From positions 1-64,000 of the forward strand of contig JAOPUZ010000042.1 of the NCBI GenBank assembly GCA_025966315.1: a stretch of DNA of 64,000 bases, written 5' to 3'. A program made the position numbers and the translations under genes. The notes beneath the pieces were generated by a model, which was given only the letters and a program-made list of their open reading frames with translations, had not been told where the DNA came from and ran no database searches. This DNA is from Frankiales bacterium. GTDB lineage: Bacteria > Actinomycetota > Actinomycetes > Mycobacteriales > Jatrophihabitantaceae. Below are positions 34,382 to 43,058 of the stretch, piece after piece; the stretch's first letter is position 1, and every line of letters begins with the position of its first letter.

Positions 34382-34971
34382 CGTCGGATCACCGCTTCGT
34401 CGATGCCGTGTCGGATGTTGGCGCGGCCGCGGTGGAGCAGGACTCGCTGGTTCGCTTCGCTGATCGATAGCACCTGACAGACCTCGCTGCTGGTGACCCC
34501 ATCGATGTCGCGCATCGTGACGACCAGACGCTGCAGCTGCGGCAGCTCGGAGATCGCCTGACGGATCCGCGCGAGCATGGCCGCGTCATCGGCTAAGTCC
34601 CTTTCGGGCCAGGGCGTCGGTGGTGATGTCCAGGCTCCGGTAGGGCTGAATTGTTCGGCGTCCACGGCCGGTTCGATGTGCTCGACCGGCACGGTGCGGT
34701 GATCGCGCTCGCCGATCGACCGAGCTCGGTTGACACAGATCTGGAACAGCCAGGTGCGCAAGGAAGATCGGCCTTCGAACTTATCCAGCCCTTTCAGCAT
34801 CGCCAACCAGGTTTCTTGAGCGACATCTTCGGCCAGTTCGTCGCGCGAGACGAACGCACCGGCCAACCGAACCAGGGGTCGGTGGTACCGCTGCACGAGC
34901 TCGGTGAACGCGCCCTCGTCTCGAGCCCGCAGCCGGATCAGAAGCTGATGGTCGGAGCCTGCGGTGCGCAC
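34378..34971 (-). CDS. ECF-type RNA polymerase sigma factor
   Basis: This is a 197-residue ECF sigma factor. Region 2 shows DEGAFTELVQRYHRPLVRLA and SRDELAEDVAQETWLAMLKG, then RSSLRTWLFQICVNRARSIG; region 4 shows ISELPQLQRLVVTMRDIDGV then EVCQVLSISEANQRVLLHRG. A GTG start is used. The linker between regions 2 and 4 contains EPAVDAEQF and is longer than average. Its anti-sigma partner is the overlapping downstream gene. It divergently faces the secreted beta-propeller gene, a possible target. Confidence 0.92.
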   Translation of the reverse strand: MRTAGSDHQLLIRLRARDEGAFTELVQRYHRPLVRLAGAFVSRDELAEDVAQETWLAMLKGLDKFEGRSSLRTWLFQICVNRARSIGERDHRTVPVEHIEPAVDAEQFSPTGAWTSPPTPWPERDLADDAAMLARIRQAISELPQLQRLVVTMRDIDGVTSSEVCQVLSISEANQRVLLHRGRANIRHGIDEAVIRR

Positions 34972-35134
34972 GAACCCGAGGCTATGCCGAGCGTGGCCGT
35001 CGATTTGCCGTGGCGCACATTACGAACCGCGGAACGGAGTCGAGTTCGGGCGTGAAAACTGTAACGCCGGCGGCCCAGCGCGGACTCATATGCGTCGACC
35101 ACCTGCGGTCGGCCCTCACTGTTGGGAGAACGCC

Positions 35135-36286
35135 ATGCGTGAACGAGCCTGCCTCGCCGCCGTCGCATCGTTGTTAGCGGTCGGAGCCAGCCTGCTGGTC
35201 AGCACCGGAACCGCCGGGGCCAATACGATATCGCCGGTCGTCGGGCACACCTACGTCAACGACAACGTGGCCGGCGCGAACACCATCGCCGGCTTCGACC
35301 GGCATGCCAACGGTTCCCTGACCCCGATCGCCGGTTCACCGTTCGCCGTCGGCGGTTACGGGCTGGGCGCCGGCCTGGGCTCACAAGGTGCGATCCAAGC
35401 CAGCCCAGATCGCCGCTTCCTGCTTGCTGTCGATGCCGGCAGCAATCAGATCTCGGTCCTGCGCGTCGGCCGTCACGGCGTGCCGCGCCTGGTTGGTTCG
35501 CCAGTGTCCTCCGGCGGCGTTGAACCCGTCAGCATCGCCATCAACCGATTCGGGCTGGTGTATGTCGCCAATGTCGGCCAGGGCGGCAGCAATTACTCCG
35601 GCTTCCGACTCACATCGCACGGCCAGCTGATCGCGCTGCCCTACGCCAAGGTCGCGGTGCCGGAGGGCTCCGGCGTCGGCGACGTCCTGTTCAACTCGAC
35701 CGGTGATCGCCTCGTCGGCACCCGGGACAACACCTCACTGATCGACAGCTTCACCGTCGGTCTGGACGGCCGACTCGTACGCGCGGCGGGCTCGCCGTTC
35801 CCCGCGCAGAGCCTTGGTCCGATTGGTTCCCAATTCCGCCCGACCAACCCGTCGCAGCTCTATGTGTCCAACGCCCACGCCGGCGCCGGGCTCGGCACCG
35901 TTTCCGCTTTCCGGGTCAACCGAAAAGGCGTTCTGACTTCCATCGGCGACTCGCCCGTAGCCAACGGGCAAACCGCGCCCTGCTGGGTTGAGATCAGCCA
36001 CGATGGCAAGTACCTGTTTGCCGTCAACACCGGCTCGGGCAATCTGTCCAGCTACGCGATCAGCCACAATGGGTCCCTCTCGCTGCTCGGCACGACACCG
36101 TTCACCAACGGCGCCGGCGCCGTCGACGCCCGCTTGTCACCGGACGGCAAGACGCTGTCTGTCACCGGCGGCCGCGGCTTGGTGGTCAGCACCTTTGCCG
36201 TTCATGGGGGCGCGCTGACCGAGTTGCCCAGTTCACCGGTGGCGCTTCCGGCGGGCACGTCACCGATGGGGATCGTCGTCCTGTAG
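35135..36286 (+). CDS. Secreted beta-propeller protein (lactonase-like)
   Basis: This is a 383-residue exported protein. The signal peptide (residues 1-33) is MRERACLAAVASLLAVGASL and ends in an AGA-like site. The body consists of seven repeats of about 45 residues with the pattern I-x-G-F/S-x-x-x-x-x-G-x-L-x-x-x-x-x-S-P (ITPIAGSPFAVGG, LVGSPVSSGGVEPVSIAINR, LLGTTPFTNGAGAVDARLSP). This is the 6-phosphogluconolactonase-like/YVTN propeller fold. Enzymatic activity is not proven for secreted members. The start at 35135 has a gggagaacgcc leader. A terminator hairpin follows. Confidence 0.87.
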   Translation: MRERACLAAVASLLAVGASLLVSTGTAGANTISPVVGHTYVNDNVAGANTIAGFDRHANGSLTPIAGSPFAVGGYGLGAGLGSQGAIQASPDRRFLLAVDAGSNQISVLRVGRHGVPRLVGSPVSSGGVEPVSIAINRFGLVYVANVGQGGSNYSGFRLTSHGQLIALPYAKVAVPEGSGVGDVLFNSTGDRLVGTRDNTSLIDSFTVGLDGRLVRAAGSPFPAQSLGPIGSQFRPTNPSQLYVSNAHAGAGLGTVSAFRVNRKGVLTSIGDSPVANGQTAPCWVEISHDGKYLFAVNTGSGNLSSYAISHNGSLSLLGTTPFTNGAGAVDARLSPDGKTLSVTGGRGLVVSTFAVHGGALTELPSSPVALPAGTSPMGIVVL

Positions 36287-36302
36287 GCACGCCTGATCAC
36301 TG

Positions 36303-36339
36303 CCGGTCCCAGGCCCAATCATCGCGGACGTGGGACCGG
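36303..36339 (+). terminator. Terminator hairpin between convergent genes
   Basis: A perfect 9-bp stem (ccggtccca / tgggaccgg) with a 19-base loop lies 17 bases after the propeller gene and before the convergent sigma gene. No T-tract follows, as is common in actinobacteria. Confidence 0.6.
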
Positions 36340-36373
36340 TCAGTGTCGGTAGGCCAATCGGGCCAGTGGATCT

Positions 36374-37258
36374 CTAGCCGTCCCAGCCCGTGAGGTCGAG
36401 GCGGCGCAGGCGTTCGGGGTCGGCGAGGATGTTGATCTCGGTGATCCTTGCGTGCTGGATCGTTACGCCCAGCACCGCTATCGGCTGCCCATGGTGCGTC
36501 GCGAAGAGTCCAGGGGCGCCATTGACCAGCGCGGGCCGCGCGTGCTGCCCGATTGGCGCGAAGCGCAGCGCCTGCCCGGCCACTTCAGAGGCTCCGCGCA
36601 CCAACTGAGAGGGCCCGAGTGGGCCGGCGCCGGCGTCGGCCCGCAACACGACGTCGGGGTCGAGCACGGCCAGCAGGCCGTCGAAGTCGCCGTTGCGAGC
36701 GGCGGCGAGGAAGGCGTCGAGGAGCTGCCGCTGCTGGACGTGGCTGGCGTCCGGTGCCGGATCGGCGTCCCGCAGCCGGTGCCGGGCACGGCTAGCCAGC
36801 TGCTTGGCTGCAGCGGGGGAGCGGTCCAGGATTGGTCCGATCTGCTCGTAGGGCACGGCGAAGATATCGTGCAACACGAAGGCGAGCCGCTCGGTCGGCG
36901 AGAGCGTGTCCAGCACGATGAGCAGCGCCAGCCCGACCGAGTCAGCCAGCAACGCATGCTGTTCCGGATCGGCCCCGTCCGCTCGGCCGACGATCGGATC
37001 CGGCACGTGCACGTCGAGTGGCTCCTCGCGGCGCGCCTCGCGAGCGCGCAACATATCCAGACACACCCGTGACGTGACGGTGGTCAGCCAGCCGCCCAGA
37101 TTGCGCACCTCGTCGGTGTCCGAGCGTGCGAGCCGGAGCCAGGCCTCCTGCACGGCATCGTCGGCTTCGCCCAGTGAGCCGAGCATCCGGTACGCCACTG
37201 CTCGCAGATGGGTGCGGTGCCCCTCGAAGCCTGCCGTCAGCCGGTCCTGTTCGTCCAC
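36374..37258 (-). CDS. SigJ-like ECF41 sigma factor with C-terminal SnoaL domain
   Basis: This is a 294-residue sigma factor from the GTG at 37258 (leader aaggaaggtaaca). Region 2 has HRTHLRAVAYRMLGSLGEAD then DAVQEAWLRLARSD, and region 4 has LSPTERLAFVLHDIFAVPYE then QIGPILDRSPAAAKQLASRA. The C-terminal 110 residues (LLDAFLAAARNGDFDGLLAV then LDPDVVLRADAG) are a SnoaL-like domain, the ECF41/SigJ architecture, in which this domain replaces an anti-sigma. It is convergent with the propeller gene. A second SigJ C-terminus survives as a relic at 43300-43601. Confidence 0.92.
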   Translation of the reverse strand: MDEQDRLTAGFEGHRTHLRAVAYRMLGSLGEADDAVQEAWLRLARSDTDEVRNLGGWLTTVTSRVCLDMLRAREARREEPLDVHVPDPIVGRADGADPEQHALLADSVGLALLIVLDTLSPTERLAFVLHDIFAVPYEQIGPILDRSPAAAKQLASRARHRLRDADPAPDASHVQQRQLLDAFLAAARNGDFDGLLAVLDPDVVLRADAGAGPLGPSQLVRGASEVAGQALRFAPIGQHARPALVNGAPGLFATHHGQPIAVLGVTIQHARITEINILADPERLRRLDLTGWDG

Positions 37259-37339
37259 TGTTACCTTCCTTCGCCGCCGCGCGTCATAACACTGACGGAT
37301 CGAAACCGTTGGACGTAACACGACCCCAAAGGAGCCGCA

Positions 37340-37858
37340 ATGAACAGCCAGGCCCCCCTTATCCCGGCTGCCGCCAACCTGTCAGCAGACGCACAAACGA
37401 TCGCGAGCGTGCGAGCTCAGACCCTGGCCTGGCAGAGCATGGCTAATCGGATTGTGCGAGGTTTGCTCCGCACCCCGCTAATCTGCCGGGTGGTGGGCAA
37501 TCGATTGGTAACGGTATATGTCGTGGGCCGAAAGTCCGGTCGCCGCTACACCATTCCCGTGGCTTACCTCAGCTATGACGGGACGTTGTTGATCGGCACG
37601 CCATTCGGGTGGGGACGCAACCTCCGCACCGGCGAGCCGGTCGACATCCGGTTCAAGGGCAAGCGCCAAACGGTCGAGGTCGAGGTCGTCAGCGCCGCGG
37701 CGGGGGTCATCGAGTTGTACGGCGCAATGGCGCGGAAGAATCGCCAGTTTGCGAAGTTCAACAAGATCGGCGTCGGTCCGACCGGCGAGCCGGATCCGAC
37801 CGACCTGCGCCAGGCGTGGGCGGCGGGTGCCCGAGCTATTCGCCTAACGCTGCGCTGA
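37340..37858 (+). CDS. Deazaflavin (F420)-dependent nitroreductase-family protein
   Basis: This is a 172-residue protein of the deazaflavin-dependent nitroreductase (Ddn/DUF385) fold. The pattern VVGNRLVTVYVVGRKSGRRY (RKSGR turn) and IPVAYLSYDGTLLIGTPFGW near residues 73-92, then NLRTGEPVDIRFKGKRQT, is typical; these residues form the F420 pocket. An aaggagccgca leader precedes the ATG. It starts 81 bases from the divergent SigJ-like sigma gene and could be controlled by it. Its tail overlaps the end of the convergent propeller pseudogene by 23 bases. Confidence 0.85.
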   Translation: MNSQAPLIPAAANLSADAQTIASVRAQTLAWQSMANRIVRGLLRTPLICRVVGNRLVTVYVVGRKSGRRYTIPVAYLSYDGTLLIGTPFGWGRNLRTGEPVDIRFKGKRQTVEVEVVSAAAGVIELYGAMARKNRQFAKFNKIGVGPTGEPDPTDLRQAWAAGARAIRLTLR

Positions 37859-38600
37859 TCACATCGCGCAGACCAACCCGGTCAGCGTTGACGGTGTACA
37901 GGTAGCCGTCGCGGTCCATGGTGACGCCTTCTTGCGTCTCATCCGGCACCGAGATCGGGCTGGTCGGGTCGCTGATGGTCAGCGAACTCTCGACCTGGCC
38001 CGAGCGATCGACGTTGACGATCTTGCCTGATTCCTGGCTGATGATCAGCAGATGGCTCGAGTCAGGACCGGTCAGGTTAGGCAGGTTCGATAAGGCAAAC
38101 ACGTCGGAGAAGTCGGTCGTGCCGATCAAAGAAGGGTCGAAGAGGTTCGTCGACTCAGCTGTGGTCGGTGAGCCGTTGGTCGCGTTCCTCGCCGAGGACG
38201 AACTTGCCGCCGCCGACATAGGTGACGGCCTCGGTGTCATAGAAGGTCGTGCCCTGCGACTGTTACCGGGCGCCAGGCTCATCGAATCGATCAGCTGTCC
38301 GGTCTTGGACACCTGGACCACGGACGTGCCGCCGTCACCGACGACAAACAGTGAGTTGGTGTCCCAGTCGTAGGTGACCGAGGATGCCTCCTGAGCCAGC
38401 AAACTGTTCGCAGGAGCCGTAGTCCGAGTCGGTTCCGGCAGGTCATAGCGTCCGACCAGGCTGTACCTCGAAAGGTCAACGCCGGTGCTCGCAACGTCCG
38501 CACGCGCTGCCCGAGGCAACGTGACACACATCCCGACGATCAGCCCAAGAACTGCGACGAATGTCCCCGATCGTTTGCCAACTACTGCAGTCAACGCCAT
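37836..38600 (-). pseudogene. SdiA-regulated-type beta-propeller, broken
   Basis: A signal-like N-terminus (MALTAVVGKRSGTFVAVLGL) is followed by YSLVGRYDLPEP and EASSVTYDWDTNSLFVVGDG, the start of an SdiA-regulated propeller. Near 38255-38262 the match changes frame: the other frame gives QGTTFYDTEAVTYVGGGKFV and LGEERDQRLTDHS before a stop. The original frame resumes with LFDPSLIGTTDFSDVFALSN and ends DGYLYTVNADRVGLRD. So the gene has a frameshift and has probably lost the middle blades. The long frame left over is accidental. The expected product is a secreted calcium-binding propeller. Confidence 0.75.
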
Positions 38601-38752
38601 CCCCCACCGTCGTTTCCCGAACGGCTCCGCCGCCGCGGTCGCTGACGCTAAAGGACGGCAGCGTGGGCGAGGGTGACGCGGGGGTGACCAGCGATCAGAT
38701 GGAAGATGAACAGCTGTCGGTGCGTAGCACACACTGCAGCGATCGGGTCGGG

Positions 38753-39247
38753 TCAGGTCGCTGGCTGAGCGGCGTTCTGGCGATCGGCGATTCGGGCCAG
38801 CAGGTTTAGCAGCAGGGTCCGCTGCTCGGGATCCACGCCGTCGAGTGCGCGAGCCTCGGCGGCGTCTCGCGCGGTCGCGAACTTGGCGTAGGTCCGTCGA
38901 CCAGCCGGCGTGATTTGAGGTATACGGACCCGGCGATCGGCGGGGTCAACTGTTCGCACGATCAGTTTGTGTTGTTCGAGGCGATCGAGAACGCTGATCA
39001 GGGTCGTCTTGTCGACGCACACGATCCGGCTCAGTTCGAGCTGGGTGCGTTGCTGACCGTCGTCGAGGGCGGCGAGTACGAGCCAGTCGCGGACGTCGTT
39101 GAGCCCCATCTCGACGGCCGCTCGGTCGAGATCGACGGTCATCCGGTCGACGGCGGCGTGCAGCAGAAAAGTCAGATCGGCCGGTCGGAAGATGGCCGAA
39201 CAAGCCATCAGGCCCAGCTCGGTGTCCGCTGACGGGCGCGCTCGCAT
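38753..39247 (-). CDS. MarR-family transcriptional regulator
   Basis: This is a 164-residue winged-helix repressor. The DNA-binding part shows LVLAALDDGQQRTQLELSRI (helix-turn-helix), then TTLISVLDRLEQHKLIVRTV and the wing DPADRRVRIPQITPAGRRTY. Flanking helices form the dimer interface. Several ATGs compete (39256, 39247, 39208); I took 39247 for spacing to a gctagg leader. It is divergent from an MFS drug-type pump and almost certainly represses it and itself at the palindrome between them. Confidence 0.88.
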   Translation of the reverse strand: MRARPSADTELGLMACSAIFRPADLTFLLHAAVDRMTVDLDRAAVEMGLNDVRDWLVLAALDDGQQRTQLELSRIVCVDKTTLISVLDRLEQHKLIVRTVDPADRRVRIPQITPAGRRTYAKFATARDAAEARALDGVDPEQRTLLLNLLARIADRQNAAQPAT

Positions 39248-39300
39248 GAACCGCATCCTAGCCCGCGCTCGACCTATGGTCAAACTTCGGATTAGTCGTT

Positions 39301-39340
39301 CTCGGATCGTCTTGACTCGGACGATCCGAGTTCGTAGCGT
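39301..39340 (+). promoter_or_regulatory. Promoter with overlapping palindromic operator (MarR site)
   Basis: A perfect 11-bp inverted repeat ctcggatcgtc / gacgatccgag (39301-39311 and 39320-39330) is separated by 8 bases. Between its arms starts a -35-like TTGACT (39312-39317), followed after exactly 17 bases by a -10-like TAGCGT (39335-39340). Bound repressor would cover the promoter of the MFS gene at 39389. The symmetry and location fit the adjacent MarR protein. Confidence 0.8.
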
Positions 39341-39388
39341 ATGCCTTGGCTTTGAATAACGCTGACCCGATCACCCAAAGGAACCGCT

Positions 39389-40885
39389 ATGAGTACGAGT
39401 CGTACCGATTCATATACCGCTGCCGATCCGCGTCGATGGCTGGCGTTGGGCGTCATTGCCGTCGCCCAATTGATCGTGGTGCTCGACGCCAGCATCGTGA
39501 ACATCGCCTTGCCCTCGGCGCAGCATTCCCTGCACATCTCCGACGCCAATCGGCAATGGGTGGTCACCGCCTACGCGCTCGCGTTCGGTGGACTTCTGCT
39601 GCTAGGCGGCCGGATTGCCGACTTCATCGGTCGTAAACGCGCTTTCGTCATCGGCCTGGTCGGCTTCGGGTTGGCCTCGGCGATCGGCGGCATTGCCCAG
39701 AATCAAGGTGAGCTGTTCGGCGCACGCGGCCTACAGGGCGCGTTCGCGGCGCTGATGGCGCCGGCCGCGCTCTCGCTGATCACGGTCACGTTCACCGAAC
39801 CGAGGGAGCGGGCCAGGGCTTTCGGCGTCTATGGCGGAATCTCCGGAGGCGGCGCGGCGCTAGGGCTGATTCTCGGGGGTGTACTTACCGAGTACGCCTC
39901 GTGGCGGTGGACGCTGCTGGTCAATACCCCGATCGCGATCGTCACCGCCATCGCGGGCGCGCTGGTGGTACGCGAAAGCCGCGCGGAGGGCGCAGCGCAT
40001 TACGACATTCCCGGTGTGATCACCAGCTCGCTTGGCCTCGTCGCGCTGGTCTACGGCTTCACCAAAGCCAATGAGAGCGGCTGGTCGGCCACGAGCACCG
40101 TCGTCCTGCTGATTGCCGCCGTCGTGCTGCTCACCGCGTTCGTCCTGATCGAGCGGAACACCGCCGAGCCGCTGTTACCGACACGGGTGTTCACCGAGCG
40201 AAATCGGGCCGGTGCCTTCCTCGTCTCGCTGCTGATCGGGCTCGCGCTGTTCGGCATGTTCCTGTTCCTCGTCTACTACATGCAGGGCACGCTCCACTAT
40301 TCGGCCTTGAAGTCCGGGCTCGCCTTCTTGCCCTTCAGCGCCGGCATCGTGGTAGCGGCCGGCGTGGCGAGCGGATTGCTCCCACGCATCGGGCCCCGCC
40401 CGGTCATGGTTGGTGGCACCGTGGCGGCCGCATTGGGGATGGCTTTGTTCACCCAGATCAAGGTCGATTCCAGCTTCGCCATGGTCGTGCTTCCGGCTGA
40501 GATCGCAATGAGTCTCGGCATGGGGTTCGCCTTTGTCGCCCTTTCCAGCACCGCACTGATCGGTGTCGCTGATCGCGACGCGGGCGTGGCCAGCGCGCTG
40601 GTCAACACGACCCAACAGGTCGGCGGCTCGCTGGGGACCGCGCTGCTCAACACCATCGCCGCCACGGCTACCGTGCATTACATCAGCAATCACGGTGCCA
40701 GCAGCGCTTCCGCCGCAACGGTGCACGGTTACACCGTCGCGTTCACGTGGGGACTTGGTGCGCTCATCCTCGCCGCCGTCCTATCGCTCGTCCTGATCAC
40801 CAGGCAACGTCCCGCGGCGACCAGCCAGAGCGACGCCGACGAGACCATCTTCGAGCACGCCGAGGAGCTCGGAGCCATCCTCTAG
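39389..40885 (+). CDS. MFS multidrug exporter, DHA2 (EmrB/QacA) type
   Basis: This is a 498-residue, 14-helix major facilitator. The helix-1 motif LIVVLDASIVNIALPSAQ is at residues 30-47, the loop motif GGRIADFIGRKRAFVIG is near 72-88 and the antiporter motif C-type sequence is in GISGGGAALGLILGGVLTEY near 151-170. These are typical of proton-driven drug exporters. It starts after an aaaggaaccgct leader and is divergent from the MarR gene. A strong hairpin terminator follows. Substrate would be a toxic organic compound that is also the MarR ligand (inference). Confidence 0.92.
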   Translation: MSTSRTDSYTAADPRRWLALGVIAVAQLIVVLDASIVNIALPSAQHSLHISDANRQWVVTAYALAFGGLLLLGGRIADFIGRKRAFVIGLVGFGLASAIGGIAQNQGELFGARGLQGAFAALMAPAALSLITVTFTEPRERARAFGVYGGISGGGAALGLILGGVLTEYASWRWTLLVNTPIAIVTAIAGALVVRESRAEGAAHYDIPGVITSSLGLVALVYGFTKANESGWSATSTVVLLIAAVVLLTAFVLIERNTAEPLLPTRVFTERNRAGAFLVSLLIGLALFGMFLFLVYYMQGTLHYSALKSGLAFLPFSAGIVVAAGVASGLLPRIGPRPVMVGGTVAAALGMALFTQIKVDSSFAMVVLPAEIAMSLGMGFAFVALSSTALIGVADRDAGVASALVNTTQQVGGSLGTALLNTIAATATVHYISNHGASSASAATVHGYTVAFTWGLGALILAAVLSLVLITRQRPAATSQSDADETIFEHAEELGAIL

Positions 40886-40959
40886 CGCTTCCTCGCCCCG
40901 ATCAGCTGATCCACGGCCAGGCCACCAGCTGATCCACGCTTCGTGAGATTGTGAAAGGG

Positions 40960-40997
40960 ACCGGCCCCCATCAGCGAAAGCGATGATTGGGGCCGGT
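40960..40997 (+). terminator. Terminator hairpin after the MFS gene
   Basis: The arms accggcccc (40960-40968) and ggggccggt (40989-40997) form a perfect 9-bp GC stem. An inner short stem (catc / gatg) extends it. It lies 75 bases after the MFS stop and 100 bases before the convergent SnoaL-like gene end. Confidence 0.65.
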
Positions 40998-41031
40998 GCT
41001 GAGTGATCGCGGTCGCGATTCTTTTTGGACT

Positions 41032-41057
41032 TTCGATGGAATACTTCGATGGAATAC
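41032..41057. repeat. 13-bp perfect tandem duplication
   Basis: The unit ttcgatggaatac is present twice in succession, just after the terminator hairpin and outside any gene. A separate direct repeat, cagctgatccacg, is at 40903-40915 and 40926-40938. Confidence 0.85.
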
Positions 41058-41099
41058 CAGGCTTTCCTGGCTTCGCGAATGCGGGATGAAGACCAGCGT

Positions 41100-41504
41100 T
41101 CAGTCGATGGCGATGTCGTCGGTGAACGAGTGGTGTTCGTGCTCGACAATCCATCGATTGTCGGTCTTGCGTAGGCCGACAGTGAGGCGCAGCCTTTGTT
41201 CGGGGGCGCGATCGAAGTCTTCGGGCGTGCCGCAACGCAGCAGTGCGAACGCGAATGCGATATCCGTGCCGGCGGTCACGGTCAGCGACTCGATCTCGAA
41301 TATCGCGCCGGCGGCCTGCCAGTCGAAGAACCCCGGCCAGGTTTCACGGTAGGCGTCGAGTCCTCGTACGCCCTCGTACGGCGGCGAGACGTCGAACATC
41401 ACGATGCCGGGGGCGTGGTCGGCGAGCACGGTGGACAGGTCACCGTCATGCGCGGCGGCGGCCCAACGCTCGACGAGGTCGCGGATCTGTTGCTCGTCGG
41501 TCAT
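41100..41504 (-). CDS. SnoaL-like (NTF2 fold) protein
   Basis: This is a 134-residue protein of the SnoaL/DUF4440 type. The N-terminal helix (MTDEQQIRDLVERWAAAAHD) leads to GDLSTVLADHAPGIVMFDVS, PPYEGVRGLDAYRETWPGFF and a curved sheet ending RWIVEHEHHSFTDD. The start at 41504 is set by a gaggaagagctc leader. The cone-shaped NTF2 fold binds small ligands and some members are ketosteroid-isomerase-like enzymes; which applies here is not known. It has the C-terminal HEHHS motif typical of YybH-type proteins. Confidence 0.82.
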   Translation of the reverse strand: MTDEQQIRDLVERWAAAAHDGDLSTVLADHAPGIVMFDVSPPYEGVRGLDAYRETWPGFFDWQAAGAIFEIESLTVTAGTDIAFAFALLRCGTPEDFDRAPEQRLRLTVGLRKTDNRWIVEHEHHSFTDDIAID

Positions 41505-41629
41505 GAGCTCTTCCTCGTCGACGACTCTCACTCGATATCGCAACCATCAAAGAGGTTTCGTGATTTTCGCAAGTCACCGAATACCCGACCGGCTGGAACG
41601 TCCTGAACCAGCACGGAATCAGCCGGCGG

Positions 41630-42844
41630 CTACGGCGTCGCGATGGCGTCCTTGATGTAGTCCGGCAGCCGCAGGTGGCTGCGATTGAGGTCCTGTACTG
41701 AGTCGACGCCGAGCAGCTGCATGTTTGTCGTCATCTCGGCCCGAAGGCGGCCGATCACATGCTCGACCCCGGCCTGCCCAGCGATCGCCAGACCCCACGC
41801 CGACATGCGACCGATCAGCACGGCACGTGCGCCCAGCGCCAGCAGCTTCATTATGTCGGTACCGCGTCGCACGCCGCTGTCGGCCATGATCTCGACCTGG
41901 CTGCCCACCGCGTCAGCCACCTCGGCCACGGTCTGGGTGATCGTGTAACCGAACTCGAGCTGGCGGCCACCGTGGTTGGAGATGATGATGCCGTCGGCGC
42001 CGAGATCGACGGCCTTTTTGGCGTCGTGCACGCTCATGACGCCCTTGACGACGAGCTTGCCGTTCCACCGCTCACGAATCTTGGCGATGTCGTCCCACAT
42101 CGGGCTGTGTGACTGCCGGCCCTTTTCGCTCATGACGGCCAGCGACAGCGGCTTTCCGTCCTTGGTGAGGCCGACGGTGTTCGACAGCTGGAAGGGCATT
42201 CCGTCGCGCCAGAAGCGGTATGCCCAACGCGGCCGGAAGGCCAACTGGTCGGCCCGCTTGAAGCCCTCCATCAGGGTCATCTTCTTGACCATGTTGAAGC
42301 CGTTGCGGTAGTCGCGTTCCCGGATGCTTGCGACCTGGCTGTCGATGGTCGGCACGATCACCTGGTAGCCGGAGTCCTGGGCGCGGTCGACCAGGCCCCA
42401 CATGATGTCCTCGTTACCCAGCTTGTACAGCTGGAACCAGGCATCCGGCACTGCGCTGTGGATCTCTTCCATCGGGTACATCGAGACCGCGCTCAGGATG
42501 TGGTTCAGGCCCTGGGCCTTGGCCGCGAGCGCGATGCCCATGTCGCCGTCGGGATGGACGAGCCGCATGCCACCGCACGGGGCGGTAAACACCGGCATCG
42601 ACAGCTTCTGCCCAAGGACCGTAGTTTCTAGCTTCGGCTCCGGAACCCAAACGCCCATCTTCGCGTCGAATCCGATGTCCTCGAACTGCTTACGGTTGAG
42701 CGCGAGCGTGTACTCGTCCTCGGTCGCACCGGCCACGTAATCGGCGATTCCGCGATACATGATCTTTTCGGCCTCGCGCTTGGCATCGACATGTCCGATG
42801 ACCCTCTTGAGCGCTCTCTTGTCCCGCGCCGACGGCTCTATCAT
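41630..42844 (-). CDS. FMN-dependent alpha-hydroxy-acid oxidase/dehydrogenase
   Basis: This is a 404-residue TIM-barrel flavoenzyme of the LldD/glycolate-oxidase family (mycofactocin-associated MftD is a close architecture). Visible are the FMN site PVFTAPCGGMRLVHPDGDMG, the catalytic signature SNHGGRQLEFG with His, and the phosphate loop EIMADSGVRRGTDIMKLLAL followed by GARAVLIGR. It oxidises an (S)-2-hydroxy acid such as lactate to the keto acid. A ggagtggattcaacg leader sets the ATG at 42844. It is divergent from the CMD::SigJ relic, with a 37-bp palindrome 100 bases upstream. Confidence 0.9.
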   Translation of the reverse strand: MIEPSARDKRALKRVIGHVDAKREAEKIMYRGIADYVAGATEDEYTLALNRKQFEDIGFDAKMGVWVPEPKLETTVLGQKLSMPVFTAPCGGMRLVHPDGDMGIALAAKAQGLNHILSAVSMYPMEEIHSAVPDAWFQLYKLGNEDIMWGLVDRAQDSGYQVIVPTIDSQVASIRERDYRNGFNMVKKMTLMEGFKRADQLAFRPRWAYRFWRDGMPFQLSNTVGLTKDGKPLSLAVMSEKGRQSHSPMWDDIAKIRERWNGKLVVKGVMSVHDAKKAVDLGADGIIISNHGGRQLEFGYTITQTVAEVADAVGSQVEIMADSGVRRGTDIMKLLALGARAVLIGRMSAWGLAIAGQAGVEHVIGRLRAEMTTNMQLLGVDSVQDLNRSHLRLPDYIKDAIATP

Positions 42845-42942
42845 CGTTGAATCCACTCCCCGACTCCTCGCGAATGGTCGCCCACCCCTGATCGGGCGTA
42901 GCCGTTGGGGTGATGCTAGCCCACGCTGGCAATCGCGAATTA

Positions 42943-42979
42943 TGCAACATCTGGCATCAGTGTGATGCCAGATGTTGCA
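42943..42979. promoter_or_regulatory. 37-bp near-perfect palindrome upstream of the hydroxy-acid oxidase
   Basis: The arms tgcaacatctggcatca (42943-42959) and tgatgccagatgttgca (42963-42979) are exact inverted copies of 17 bp with a 3-base centre. It lies in the divergent intergenic region, 98 bases from the oxidase start and 80 from the CMD relic start. Such symmetry without coding use suggests an operator for a dimeric or tetrameric regulator. No regulator gene is adjacent. Confidence 0.75.
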
Positions 42980-43058
42980 CGATTCGGCAGAACGTGCGGT
43001 GTCACATCTCGTGGATTGCCGGTGTCTTGATGTCGACACCAACCCACGAGGAGAACAG

